From: Flavonifractor sp. An10
GTDB lineage: Bacteria > Bacillota > Clostridia > Oscillospirales > Oscillospiraceae
Length of the DNA: 64,000 nt
Reading direction: 5' to 3'
Assembly (NCBI RefSeq): GCF_002161215.1
Contig: NZ_NFMB01000010.1
Coordinates: 124,001-188,000, forward strand
In this document: positions 1-13,467 of the stretch, piece by piece
Numbering within the stretch: position 1 is the stretch's first letter
Layout: the number at the start of each line of letters is the position of its first letter
Translations under genes and position numbers: made by a program
The notes under the pieces: model-generated
The model's database searches: none
The model's input: only the letters and a program-made list of their open reading frames with translations
What the model was told of the DNA's origin: nothing

Positions 1-660
1 GCCGGGGTGAAGGCCGGGGCGGACATCAGGCCCTATTTCATCAAGACCGCCTTCCAGCCCGCCTTTGAGCTGGCCGACGCCCGAAAGCTGGCGGAGGGGC
101 TGGGGGCGGAGGTGACGGTGCTGGAGCTGGACGCCCTGGCCGACCCACGGGTGGCGGCCAACCCGGCGGATCGCTGCTATTTCTGCAAGCAGAACCTGTT
201 CCGCACCTTGAAGGAGCGGGCAGTGGCCGACGGATACCCCGTGCTGCTGGACGGCACCAACGCCTCCGACGAGGCGGGGGACCGGCCGGGCATGAAAGCC
301 CTGGCGGAGCTGTCCGTCCGCTCCCCCCTGCGGGAGTGCGGGCTCACCAAGGCCGAGATCCGCGCCCGCTCCAGGGAGGCGGGGCTGTTCACCTGGGACA
401 AGCCGGCCTACGCCTGCCTGGCCACCCGGGTGCCCGCCGGGGAGGCCATTACGGCGGAGACCCTGGCCCGGGTGGAGGGGGCGGAGGACGCCCTGTTCCG
501 CCTGGGGTACACCGACTTCCGGGTGCGGGTGTTCCATGGGGCCGCCCGGCTCCAGCTCCCCCAGGGGCAGATGGAGCGGGCCGTCCGGGAGGCGGAGGCC
601 ATCCAGGCGGCGCTGAAACCGTATTTTACACCGATCCTGCTGGATCTGGAGGGGAGATAA
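1..660 (+). CDS. larE: LarE, ATP-dependent sulfur transferase for the nickel-pincer cofactor (5' partial)
   Basis: LarE adenylates the pyridinium-3,5-biscarboxylate mononucleotide made by LarB and replaces its carboxylate oxygens with sulfur, which in the Lactiplantibacillus enzyme comes from a sacrificial cysteine. The reading frame is open to base 1, so the N-terminal PP-loop (SGGxDS) lies outside the window. Visible are the CYFCK motif (about residue 57 counted from base 7) and KPAYACLATR; its Cys, near residue 137 here, aligns by spacing with the sacrificial Cys176. The first of three tightly packed lar genes; larB starts 4 bases after its stop. No larA is present, so the racemase must lie upstream or elsewhere. 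Confidence 0.93.
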   Translation, partial: AGVKAGADIRPYFIKTAFQPAFELADARKLAEGLGAEVTVLELDALADPRVAANPADRCYFCKQNLFRTLKERAVADGYPVLLDGTNASDEAGDRPGMKALAELSVRSPLRECGLTKAEIRARSREAGLFTWDKPAYACLATRVPAGEAITAETLARVEGAEDALFRLGYTDFRVRVFHGAARLQLPQGQMERAVREAEAIQAALKPYFTPILLDLEGR

Positions 661-664
661 GAAC

Positions 665-1426
665 ATGGAACAGAGAGCGATCAAGGCCCTGCTGGAGCAG
701 GTGGCCGCCGGACAGGTGAACGTGGACGACGCCCTGCTGAAACTGAAGCTGGAGCCCTTTCAGGAGCTGGGCTACGCCAAGCTGGACAGCCACCGGGGCC
801 TCCGCCAGGGTGTGGCGGAGGTGATCTACGGCGCGGGCAAGACTCCGGAGCAGATTGCCGGAATCGTGGACGCCATGCGCGCCGGCGGCCAGGAGACCAT
901 CCTCATCACCCGCATGTCCGCCGAGGCGGCGGAGAAAATCAACCCCGCCCACCCCTTCACCTACCACGAGATGGGCCGCATCGGCATCGTGGGCGCCCTG
1001 CCCGTCCCCGACGGCAGCGGCAAGGTGGTGGTGGCCACCGGCGGCACCAGCGACATGCCGGTGGCGGAGGAGGCGGCCCTCACCGCTGAGGCCCTGGGCA
1101 ACGAGGTGACGCGGCTGTACGACGTGGGGGTGGCCGGACTCCACCGGCTGCTGTCCCACCTGGAGGAGATCATGAGCGCCAACGTGATCATCGCCATCGC
1201 GGGCATGGAGGGGGCCCTGGCCAGCGTGATCGGCGGCCTGGCCGACTGCCCGGTGATCGCCGTGCCCACCAGCATCGGCTACGGGGCCTGCTTCCACGGC
1301 CTGTCCTCCCTCCTGTCCATGCTCAACTCCTGCGCCAGCGGGGTGAGCGTGGTCAACATCGACAACGGCTTCGGCGCCGGTTATCTGGCCAGCATGATCA
1401 ATCACATGGGAGGCAAGAAGGGATGA
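665..1426 (+). CDS. larB: LarB, pyridinium-3,5-biscarboxylic acid mononucleotide synthase
   Basis: LarB carboxylates nicotinic acid adenine dinucleotide at C5 and hydrolyses the phosphoanhydride, the first step of nickel-pincer cofactor synthesis. The 253-aa product has the usual LarB length and a C-terminal half related to the PurE (AIR carboxylase) fold: glycine-rich stretches such as GTSDMPVAEEAA (about residue 130) and GMEGALASVIGGL (about 180). The N-terminal LD(S/H)HRGLRQG segment is typical of the family. The stop overlaps the larC start in ATGA, so translation is probably coupled. Confidence 0.95.
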   Translation: MEQRAIKALLEQVAAGQVNVDDALLKLKLEPFQELGYAKLDSHRGLRQGVAEVIYGAGKTPEQIAGIVDAMRAGGQETILITRMSAEAAEKINPAHPFTYHEMGRIGIVGALPVPDGSGKVVVATGGTSDMPVAEEAALTAEALGNEVTRLYDVGVAGLHRLLSHLEEIMSANVIIAIAGMEGALASVIGGLADCPVIAVPTSIGYGACFHGLSSLLSMLNSCASGVSVVNIDNGFGAGYLASMINHMGGKKG

Positions 1427-2778
1427 AAACACTGTATCTGGACTGCGGCATGGGGGCCGCCGGCGATATGCTCATGGCCGCCCTGCTGGAGCTTGTGGAC
1501 GACAAGGCGGCGTTCCTGGACAAGATGAACGGCCTGGGCCTGCCCGGCGTGGAGGTGACCGCCCAGCCGTCGGTGAAGTGCGGCATCACCGGCACCCACG
1601 TGACGGTGACGGTGAACGGCCAGGAGGAGATCAGCTGCGACGTGGACGCCGGGGCGGCCCCCGTCCACATCCATGACCATGACCACCACGGCCACGGCCA
1701 TGACCACGAGCATGCGCACTGCCACGGGCATGCGCACGAGCACGACTATGATCACCATCACGAGCATGCGCATGACCATGACCACCATCATGCTCATGAC
1801 CACGATCATGGGCATGAGCACTCCCATGACCATGACCACCATCACCACCACACCGGCATGGGGGAGATCCGCCACCTGCTGAGCCACCTGGATCTGCCGG
1901 AACAGGTGCGCTCCGACGCGGAGGCGGTGTACGGCCTGATCGCCGAGGCGGAGAGCCGCGCCCACGGCCGCCCGGTGGAGGAGATCCACTTCCACGAGGT
2001 GGGGTCGCTGGACGCGGTGGCCGACGTGGTGGGCGTCTGCCTGCTGATGCACCAGCTGGGGGCGGAGCAGGTGCTCTGCTCCCCCGTCCACGTGGGCAGC
2101 GGGCAGGTGCGCTGCGCCCACGGCATCCTGCCGGTGCCCGCCCCCGCCACGGCCCACATCCTCCGGGGCGTGCCCATCTACGGCGGCGCCGTCCGCGGGG
2201 AGCTGTGCACCCCCACCGGCGCGGCCCTGCTCAGGCATTTTGTCACGAAATTTGACTCCATGCCGGTCATGTCTGTGGAGAAGCTCGGCTACGGCATGGG
2301 CAATAAGGACTTTGAGGCGGCCAACTGTGTCCGGGCCCTGCTGGGCGAGACGGCGGAGACCGGGGACGAGGCGGTTGAGCTGCGGTGCAACCTGGACGAT
2401 ATGACCGGCGAGGCCGTGGGCTTTGCCATGGAGGAGCTGCTCTCCGTCGGGGCCCTGGACGTATTCACCACCCCCATCGGCATGAAGAAGGGCCGCCCCG
2501 CCGTGCTGCTCACCTGCCTGTGCCGCCCGGAGGATCGGGAGAAGATGGCCCGCCTGATCTTCCGCCACACCACCACCCTGGGCGTGCGGGAGAGCCTGTG
2601 CCGCCGCTACACCCTGTCCCGGGAGCAGCGCACCGTGGACACCCCCCACGGCCCGGTGACCGTCAAGACCGCCTCCGGCTGGGGTGTCTCCCGGAGCAAG
2701 CCGGAGTATGAGGATCTGGCCCGCATCGCCCGGGAGCAGGGCATCAGCCTGGCGGAGGCGGCGGAGCTCCTCCGCTGA
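1423..2778 (+). CDS. larC: LarC, nickel insertion protein with a long histidine-rich loop
   Basis: LarC is a CTP-dependent cyclometallase that inserts nickel into the bis-thiocarboxylate precursor to finish the nickel-pincer cofactor. The 451-aa product has the N-terminal YLDCGMGAAGDM signature and a C-terminal half (LDDMTGE..., about residue 325 onward) corresponding to LarC2. In Lactiplantibacillus the two halves are joined by a programmed frameshift; here they are one continuous frame. Residues about 83-145 form a loop with roughly 35 His among 62 residues, mostly HD/HE/HH repeats, likely a nickel store like that of some HypB proteins (inference). It starts inside the larB stop codon. Confidence 0.95.
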   Translation: MKTLYLDCGMGAAGDMLMAALLELVDDKAAFLDKMNGLGLPGVEVTAQPSVKCGITGTHVTVTVNGQEEISCDVDAGAAPVHIHDHDHHGHGHDHEHAHCHGHAHEHDYDHHHEHAHDHDHHHAHDHDHGHEHSHDHDHHHHHTGMGEIRHLLSHLDLPEQVRSDAEAVYGLIAEAESRAHGRPVEEIHFHEVGSLDAVADVVGVCLLMHQLGAEQVLCSPVHVGSGQVRCAHGILPVPAPATAHILRGVPIYGGAVRGELCTPTGAALLRHFVTKFDSMPVMSVEKLGYGMGNKDFEAANCVRALLGETAETGDEAVELRCNLDDMTGEAVGFAMEELLSVGALDVFTTPIGMKKGRPAVLLTCLCRPEDREKMARLIFRHTTTLGVRESLCRRYTLSREQRTVDTPHGPVTVKTASGWGVSRSKPEYEDLARIAREQGISLAEAAELLR

Positions 2779-2806
2779 GCCCCGGCACCGATTACTAAAA
2801 AAGAAT

Positions 2807-3094
2807 ACCGCCCCGGCTCCATAGAGCCGGGGCGGTTAGGCTGTCGATATAATCTCCGGCCGAAGGATTCGGAGGGAAGGATAGTGTGAAAGGCTGCCCC
2901 ACAGGGCGTTTCGGAGCGCAACCGCCGCAAAGCGGCGGCACTTGGCGCGGAGATGAACCGTTAGGGTTCCCTTTCGCGTTGGATCAAACAACTTTTTGAA
3001 ACTTTTGAAGTTTCAAAAAGTTCAGCAGCTTGTCGAAAAGGTCTTTTCGACAAGCTGACCGCCCCGGCTCCATAGAGCCGGGGCGGTGTTTTTT
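2807..3094. repeat. Palindrome-rich intergenic repeat element with terminators
   Basis: This gap between two convergent operons is built from nested hairpins. The same 30-base GC palindrome (13-base arms, CATA loop) occurs at 2807-2836 and 3058-3087. The first is preceded by an A-run, so it terminates minus-strand transcripts from ppdK; the second is followed by GTTTTTT and terminates plus-strand lar transcripts. Between them are a 13-bp-arm hairpin at 2990-3022, a 14-bp-arm hairpin at 3026-3057, and a short CCGCCG/CGGCGG hairpin near 2922-2938. There is no coding signal. It resembles the intergenic palindromic elements scattered through related gut genomes, but the family has not been identified here. 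Confidence 0.7.
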
Positions 3095-3121
3095 GCCTCA
3101 GAAGCGGAGCGCCGAATACGC

Positions 3122-5761
<2,640 letters not shown>

Positions 5762-5820
5762 TTTGTCATTCCTCCTAGATTTACGTTACACTGCGATTCG
5801 CAAATTCAGCAACCGGAGAC

Positions 5821-5848
5821 ATTATACCATTTTGCCAAAAGATTGCAA
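5821..5848 (-). promoter_or_regulatory. Vegetative promoter of ppdK
   Basis: Read on the minus strand, a -35 TTGCAA (5843-5848) is followed after 16 bases by a perfect -10 TATAAT (5821-5826) preceded by TG, an extended -10. It lies about 60 bases upstream of the ppdK start, within an AT-rich patch. Confidence 0.7.
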
Positions 5849-5987
5849 GAGATACCCATCGGTTTTCTTCTGTTTTTGCTGAGATTTTACCACTTTTTCC
5901 GGCCGTAGGCCGGCGGGGCCGGCATGCACCCCCGCCGCGGCTCATATAATAAATGGAAAACGGATCGGATCGACCTGAAGGGAGCGG

Positions 5988-6182
5988 ATGCAAACCATGA
6001 AATTCCTGATCCTGCGGCGCCGCACACTGACCGTGCTGGCCTGCGCCCTGGCCGCGGCGGCCATGTTCGCCCTGGTCAACGCCCCGGCGGTGGCGGAGGC
6101 CTCTGCCACCGACCGCCAGCTGCCCATCTACTGCGTCCAGCGCGACCAGAAGATGCTCTCCATCTCCTTCGACGCCGCATGG
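5988..6182 (+). pseudogene. Polysaccharide deacetylase, 5' fragment interrupted by the 29.4 kb island
   Basis: Residues 1-65 of a secreted polysaccharide deacetylase: positively charged start, a hydrophobic signal segment (TVLACALAAAAMFALV), then a short linker and the start of the NodB domain, SISFDAAWG, which contains the first catalytic Asp. The frame breaks right after the Trp codon at 6180-6182. The missing NEDTQQLIDIL... continues in the same phase at 35592, so this is the 5' half of one gene. Start could be ATG 5988 or 5997; AAGGGAG ends at 5984. Upstream CATATAAT (5942-5949) resembles the -10 of sporulation sigma factors, but no clear -35 is visible. Clostridial relatives act on peptidoglycan or cortex. 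Confidence 0.88.
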
Positions 6183-6226
6183 GGTGATGTGAAATTGCGG
6201 CACCCGGGATAGGCCCGGGTGCCGCA
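6182..6226 (+). repeat. Left end of the island (terminal inverted repeat plus hairpin)
   Basis: GGGTGATGTGAAATTGCGG followed by a hairpin with 12-bp arms (6197-6208 and 6214-6225). The same sequence recurs in direct orientation at 19010-19056 and in inverse orientation at 40058-40102. Confidence 0.75.
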
Positions 6227-6325
6227 GACTGTCGTGTAAAAGAGACGCAATTCGTGTATAAAACTGCCAGCGTCGCCCGCTCATTTTCCTGTGTTGGGGA
6301 CACTGTATTAGCACACCTGTTTGTG

Positions 6326-9157
<2,832 letters not shown>

Positions 9158-9204
9158 ACTAAAAGAATCCCGTAATTACGCTGTTTTTGGATTGCCCGTC
9201 AGTG

Positions 9205-10053
9205 CTATTCGTTCAGTTTGCGATAGAGCTCAAGCGCCAGGTAACAGTCTGGCAACGCCCTGTGGGCGGATCGTCGCTCCAGAGAAAGATGATCAGCCAG
9301 GGTTGCAAGTTTATAGTCAGAGACACCATCCACCTTGCGCCGGGCCAGATCAAGCAGATCGAGGCAGCGGTTGACGGGTGCCGGACGCCCCTGCCGCTTA
9401 CATTCCGCCCGGAGGAACTCCAAATCAAAAGAGATATGGTACCCAACCAGTTGCTCCCTACCAATAAAAGCCATGAACTGCTCCAGCGCCTGCGGCATCG
9501 CGATGCCCTGTTGTCCCAAGAGTTGGTCGGTAATGCCTGTCAACGATTGGATTTGCTGCGGGATTGGCCGTCCTCCACGCACAAGACAGTGAAACGTCTT
9601 CTCACCCCCGTCCTGCTCCACCCGAATTGCTCCGAACTCCAGGATCTCATCTGTGGAGGGATGCAGACCGGTGGTCTCTAAATCAATCACGACATAGGCA
9701 CCCGCCATCTTCTTCTCTTTCCCGCGCCGGGACATTTGGTACTTGGCCGCCTTGCTGAAGCCCGGCTTGAGCGTTAGGCCTGACTCACCACTCTGGGGCA
9801 ACGGTCTTCGCATCAGACAGATGCCATCAAAGTCCACCGGCGTCCAGTTAGTGTTATGCACGCGGAAGTCCATTTTCTGTTCGTTGTTCGTGGAAAAAAC
9901 CATCGTAGCCCGTCCCTTTTTGAGGTTTTGGCAGATCCGTTCCCACAGGGCATCCCGTACTCGGCTGCTGACATGGCCCACATAGACGCCCGTGTCCAGC
10001 TCGCAGAGCCACTTGGACAGGTCGCCGCGCAGTTTAGGCGGGCAGTCGGTCAT
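9205..10053 (-). CDS. cas2: Cas2-DnaQ fusion, spacer-integration subunit with DEDDh exonuclease domain
   Basis: Cas2 bridges two Cas1 dimers in the spacer integrase. Residues 1-90 are the Cas2e ferredoxin-like domain (TDCPPKLRGDLSKWL, TPVDFDG). After a basic linker, residues 118-282 form a DnaQ-like 3'-5' exonuclease with all DEDDh positions present: D124 and E126 (IDLETTG), D210 (SFDLEF), and H264/D269 (AHRALPD). Fusions of this kind occur in Streptococcus thermophilus type I-E, where the domain trims prespacers. The ATG at 10053 leaves out the first beta strand: the frame upstream encodes AIVVIT, and GGAGGA (10075-10080) is ideally spaced for an ATC at 10068. No ATG, GTG or TTG exists in frame there, so initiation may be non-canonical. 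The gene overlaps the cas1 stop. Confidence 0.95.
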   Translation of the reverse strand: MTDCPPKLRGDLSKWLCELDTGVYVGHVSSRVRDALWERICQNLKKGRATMVFSTNNEQKMDFRVHNTNWTPVDFDGICLMRRPLPQSGESGLTLKPGFSKAAKYQMSRRGKEKKMAGAYVVIDLETTGLHPSTDEILEFGAIRVEQDGGEKTFHCLVRGGRPIPQQIQSLTGITDQLLGQQGIAMPQALEQFMAFIGREQLVGYHISFDLEFLRAECKRQGRPAPVNRCLDLLDLARRKVDGVSDYKLATLADHLSLERRSAHRALPDCYLALELYRKLNE

Positions 10054-11015
10054 GGTGATGACGACGATGGCGGTTCCTCCTCTCTGCTCCGGAAGTAGTT
10101 AATCCCATTGGCCACAACACCCAGCCGGTCATCCCACAGATAAACAGCCGTCTCATCTTCGAGCTCCTCCCCGTCCGGCAAGAGTAGCCATCGGATATCA
10201 TGTACCATCCTCTCCAAGATGCGGGCCTTTACCATGGCATCCCGCACCCGGCGGCGAACGACGGCCGGCAGATCATCCGGCTGCTGTGCTGCTACCTCAA
10301 ATGCAATGGGGATAGTCACCTCCGCCTTATATAAGTCCGCAATGTCGTAGACAAAGGAGTTCTCATGGCCCACATGGACAAAACCAAGTCCCGGCGCACA
10401 GCCCAGGGCGACGATCACCGCGTGGGCCAGCCCGTACAGGCATGCGTGTCCAGTCGAGAGAGCCTGGTTCACGCTGTCTCCGGCGGAGAAGTCATCCGGC
10501 CGGTACATACGGCCATTCCACGGAATGCCCGTCTCCTTGGCCGCCCTGCGGTAAGCACTCCGCACTCGGCTCCCCTCCCGCCCCCGGAGCTGCTGCATCG
10601 TCAGCTTGGAGACATCTTCCCCTGGGAACCGGAGCTGATACATCTTGCGTACCACTGTCAGGTGCTTGCGGGTGTTGCTGACCAGCTCTGCCTGCCGCAG
10701 CAGCAGTCCGGCCCGGGTAGTCAGCGGGCGGCCGTGGGCGTAATAGCGCACGCCGTGTTCCCCCACCCAAACAGCGCCTACTCCGGTGTCTCCCATCAAT
10801 TCCATGGCGCGGTGAGTCACACGGGTACCGGGGCCCAGCAGCAGCACTGAGATGGCTGCCGCCGGAATATGGACGATTCCATTCTCGTCCGTGACGGTGA
10901 TAGCCCCATCCTGGCGGCCTAGGGTGCAGTGCTCCAAATACAAAAAGGTCATCCGGTCCTTGATCTGGGGAAGTGCCTGTAGTTCCGGACGTATCATGCC
11001 TGTGTGATCAGCCAT
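10050..11015 (-). CDS. cas1: Cas1, type I-E spacer integrase
   Basis: Cas1 is the metal-dependent integrase that joins prespacers to the leader-proximal repeat together with Cas2. The 321-aa product has the N-terminal beta domain and the C-terminal helical domain. The metal ligands are visible: E147 in LRGREGSRVR, H214 in GFVHVG, and D224/D227 in FVYDIADLYK, with spacing as in E. coli Cas1. The C-terminal Ser-rich tail (EEPPSSSSP) overlaps the proposed start of cas2. The start overlaps the end of cas6e by 8 bases. Confidence 0.97.
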   Translation of the reverse strand: MADHTGMIRPELQALPQIKDRMTFLYLEHCTLGRQDGAITVTDENGIVHIPAAAISVLLLGPGTRVTHRAMELMGDTGVGAVWVGEHGVRYYAHGRPLTTRAGLLLRQAELVSNTRKHLTVVRKMYQLRFPGEDVSKLTMQQLRGREGSRVRSAYRRAAKETGIPWNGRMYRPDDFSAGDSVNQALSTGHACLYGLAHAVIVALGCAPGLGFVHVGHENSFVYDIADLYKAEVTIPIAFEVAAQQPDDLPAVVRRRVRDAMVKARILERMVHDIRWLLLPDGEELEDETAVYLWDDRLGVVANGINYFRSREEEPPSSSSP

Positions 11016-11661
11016 TGGACCGCCCCCTTTGCAGAATCGTCATCAGCCCCAGACCATATGCCTTTCCACGGCCGAGGCCGTTGGTGAGCATCTGGCAGAA
11101 CGCCTGCGGATCTGTCACCTCCAAGACGCCCTCGTAAGTAACTGCCAGCAGCGTGACCGGATGGCGCCGGTCCCCGCTCTTGGCAAAGCGGAGCCAGCGG
11201 GAGCCTGTCACGGTGAAGCTGTCCGGTGTGAGGGCAAATCCGTGCCGCTCGCTCCGCTGAAGCAGCCACAGCTTCTGATATTCCGCCGTGATGTGGGCAC
11301 GGACAATTCCCCGCGCCCCGCCGACTTCCGGGGCAGGACAGCTCTTAGTGGGGTTGGCGGTCAGACGGAACTGCCAGAGGCCGCCCGGCGTGATACGCCG
11401 CAGCAGCGGGTCATAGTCCCTTGTCTCCGCCGGGGTGGCCGACAGAGGGCCAAACTGCTCTGTAAGAACGGACAGCTCCGGCACATCCTCGCTGAGGAGC
11501 AGCAGGTACAGCTTTCCCCCAAGGTAGTCCAGCCGCCACAGCCGCCGGCGGCGCTCTCCGGGGAAGGCGGATTCCACCGCGCCGTGCAGTTTCTGCGGCG
11601 CCGCCAGCGCCTCCATGGTCGAGCGCCGGGTGAGGTCCAGTTCGACTCTGGATAAGTACAT
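11008..11661 (-). CDS. cas6e: Cas6e (CasE), crRNA-processing endoribonuclease
   Basis: Cas6e cuts the array transcript at the base of each repeat hairpin and stays bound to the 3' end of the crRNA in Cascade. The 217-aa product begins MYLSRVELDLTRRSTMEAL, the usual Cas6e N-terminus, and has the early HGAVESAFPG segment that supplies the catalytic His. The glycine-rich GLGRGKAYGLGLMTI near the C-terminus is the family G-loop. The ATG at 11661 lies 4 bases after the cas5e stop. Confidence 0.96.
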   Translation of the reverse strand: MYLSRVELDLTRRSTMEALAAPQKLHGAVESAFPGERRRRLWRLDYLGGKLYLLLLSEDVPELSVLTEQFGPLSATPAETRDYDPLLRRITPGGLWQFRLTANPTKSCPAPEVGGARGIVRAHITAEYQKLWLLQRSERHGFALTPDSFTVTGSRWLRFAKSGDRRHPVTLLAVTYEGVLEVTDPQAFCQMLTNGLGRGKAYGLGLMTILQRGRSNG

Positions 11662-11665
11662 GCCG

Positions 11666-12394
11666 TCACCTCAATTCTGTAAAAGGGTCGTGCTCCGTCT
11701 CCTCCAAGGCTTCCGCCGCCCCGGCCGGCCGCAAGCCCACCGCACGCTCTTCCACGGCGCGGTAGCCGTACTGCCGGTGGATCGGGCTGAACGAGAGGGG
11801 CAGATCCCGCTTGGGGACCGCCCCAGGCTGTCCCGGGTCAGCATCTATCACGATGCGGCAGGAGGTCCGGGCTCCATCTGCCGCCTGCGGCGGCTCCGAC
11901 CGCAGGGCGTCCAGCAATTTTCCCTCTCGAATGCCCAGGCAGAGGGGCATCGTGGGAGGGCAGGAGCGCCGCCCCAGGAACAGGGGGAAGGCCGGGCGGC
12001 GCAGCGCCTGTTCCAATCGCTCCAGCAGGGCGCGGTCGGCGCTCTCCAAACCCGCCAGGAATATCGCGTCAGATAGGTATTGGCGCTTCGTCACATAGGG
12101 GGGCAAGGGGGCTTTCCGGGCGGCGCGGGCTTTCTCCACCTCGGCCGGTGTCGGATTTCCCGCCGTGTGAAAGTCCACCAGCAGGCTGCCCTCCCGATCT
12201 ACCCGGACGGCAAAGCGCAGCTGCCCCAGCTCCTGCAGGGCATCCGCCTCATCTCGGCGCAGGCCCAGGGCCGCCGCCAGCAGGCCGACAACCCCGCTCT
12301 TTGTGGGCTCTCGGTCGGTTTTCCGAATCTCGAATTTGGAGTCCGCGCCCCAGGACTGCAGCGGTGCAGCCAGGCGCAGCAACAGCGTGGCCAT
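11666..12394 (-). CDS. cas5e: Cas5e (CasD), Cascade subunit binding the crRNA 5' handle
   Basis: Cas5e caps the 5' handle of the crRNA in Cascade. The 242-aa protein starts MATLLLRLAAPLQSWGADSKF, the diagnostic Cas5e N-terminus, followed by the TKSGVVGLLAAALG segment. The frame is open upstream to 12535, but that part encodes no family sequence; the ATG at 12394 shares one base with the cas7e stop (TAATG), so translation is coupled. The LPLSFSPIHRQYGYRAV segment near residue 205 is also conserved in the family. Confidence 0.96.
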   Translation of the reverse strand: MATLLLRLAAPLQSWGADSKFEIRKTDREPTKSGVVGLLAAALGLRRDEADALQELGQLRFAVRVDREGSLLVDFHTAGNPTPAEVEKARAARKAPLPPYVTKRQYLSDAIFLAGLESADRALLERLEQALRRPAFPLFLGRRSCPPTMPLCLGIREGKLLDALRSEPPQAADGARTSCRIVIDADPGQPGAVPKRDLPLSFSPIHRQYGYRAVEERAVGLRPAGAAEALEETEHDPFTELR

Positions 12395-13467
12395 TATGCC
12401 ACCCCATTCCCATCCAGGCAGGTGGCCACTGCGCCCCGCAGCGCGTCCAGCATCTGACCCAGGGGCTGGGCGTCCGCCAGCGTTTCCAGACCCATCCCGA
12501 CGGTAAAGGCCCGCTTCGGCGCGTCGGCATAGCACTGGTAGACCTGCTGGGCGTACTGAACCAGGCGCCGGCAGGAGGGCGCCACAAATCCCTCTTCCGA
12601 AGGAGGCACCGCCTTCTCGAAGGCGCCGCAGAGGTTCACGGGCTGGTCGTCCCGCAGGGCTACATAGACCGCGTCAGGCAGTGTGCGGTTGGCGAAGGTA
12701 TTCTGCTTCCCAGTGGGCATAGAGCGGATCATCGCCTCTGCAAAGGCTCGGACCACATCCGGGACGGCAGCGCGGCCCAGATGCTTCTCCAGCTCCAGGG
12801 CGTTCACCGTGGCATAGCGGTAGAGGGTGGCGGAGTTGTACTCTACCGTGCCCAAGTGGCCAGCGCCTGCATTGTCCTCCGGGGCCAGGTCATCCATAGC
12901 GGTGAAGTAGTCGTATTCGTTTTGTACGGCGTGGGTGGAGATGCTGTGGGCCACCTGGGCGGCGGCGTCATAGTTCAGGGAAGGGTCGCTGGCGACCATG
13001 CGGCCAAACAGGACCATATCCACCGATGGCGCGGACTTGATGGCGCTTTTGTACTCTTTTGCCTCTCCGCAGCCATTTACGGCCAGCTGCGCCAGCGCCC
13101 TGGCCTGGGCGCGGCTCATGAAAAACAGCGCGTCAGTGCCCTTCTCCTCGGTCACCTTCTTCAAGCCTGCGCTCTCCAGGGCTTTCTTGGCCAGCTTCGG
13201 GGCATCCGCGTCCGGCGCAAGGGCGGTGACCTCCTCTGCTACCATGGCGACAATCTTCTTCGTCCGCTCTCCGAGCTGCTCCCGCCCCAACAGGCCATCG
13301 CGGAACATCATCCGCACCGCCCGCTTCCAAGCCTGAGAGGAGACCCGGGCGCGGGTGGTCCCACCGTAGATGGCGGTCTTGGGGCTGCCGGTGTCATCCC
13401 GGTTGACGCAGCTGGGCGGCACTGTCTGCAAGATGTGAAGGTCGATGTAAAGGCGCCTGTTATCCAT
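12394..13467 (-). CDS. cas7e: Cas7e (CasC), Cascade backbone subunit
   Basis: Six copies of Cas7e form the Cascade backbone along the crRNA spacer. The 357-aa product has the family signatures YIDLHILQTVPPSCVNRDD at the N-terminus, RARVSSQAWKRAVR near residue 45, and ALYRYATVNALEL / PTGKQNTFANRTLPD in the second half. Length is standard. The ATG at 13467 overlaps the cse2 end by 8 bases. Confidence 0.97.
   Translation of the reverse strand: MDNRRLYIDLHILQTVPPSCVNRDDTGSPKTAIYGGTTRARVSSQAWKRAVRMMFRDGLLGREQLGERTKKIVAMVAEEVTALAPDADAPKLAKKALESAGLKKVTEEKGTDALFFMSRAQARALAQLAVNGCGEAKEYKSAIKSAPSVDMVLFGRMVASDPSLNYDAAAQVAHSISTHAVQNEYDYFTAMDDLAPEDNAGAGHLGTVEYNSATLYRYATVNALELEKHLGRAAVPDVVRAFAEAMIRSMPTGKQNTFANRTLPDAVYVALRDDQPVNLCGAFEKAVPPSEEGFVAPSCRRLVQYAQQVYQCYADAPKRAFTVGMGLETLADAQPLGQMLDALRGAVATCLDGNGVA

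Noticed and set aside
1402-2649. 415-aa minus-strand frame opposite larC
   Set aside because: Antisense of a GC-rich gene; its Met/Val repeats simply mirror the His-codon repeats of LarC.
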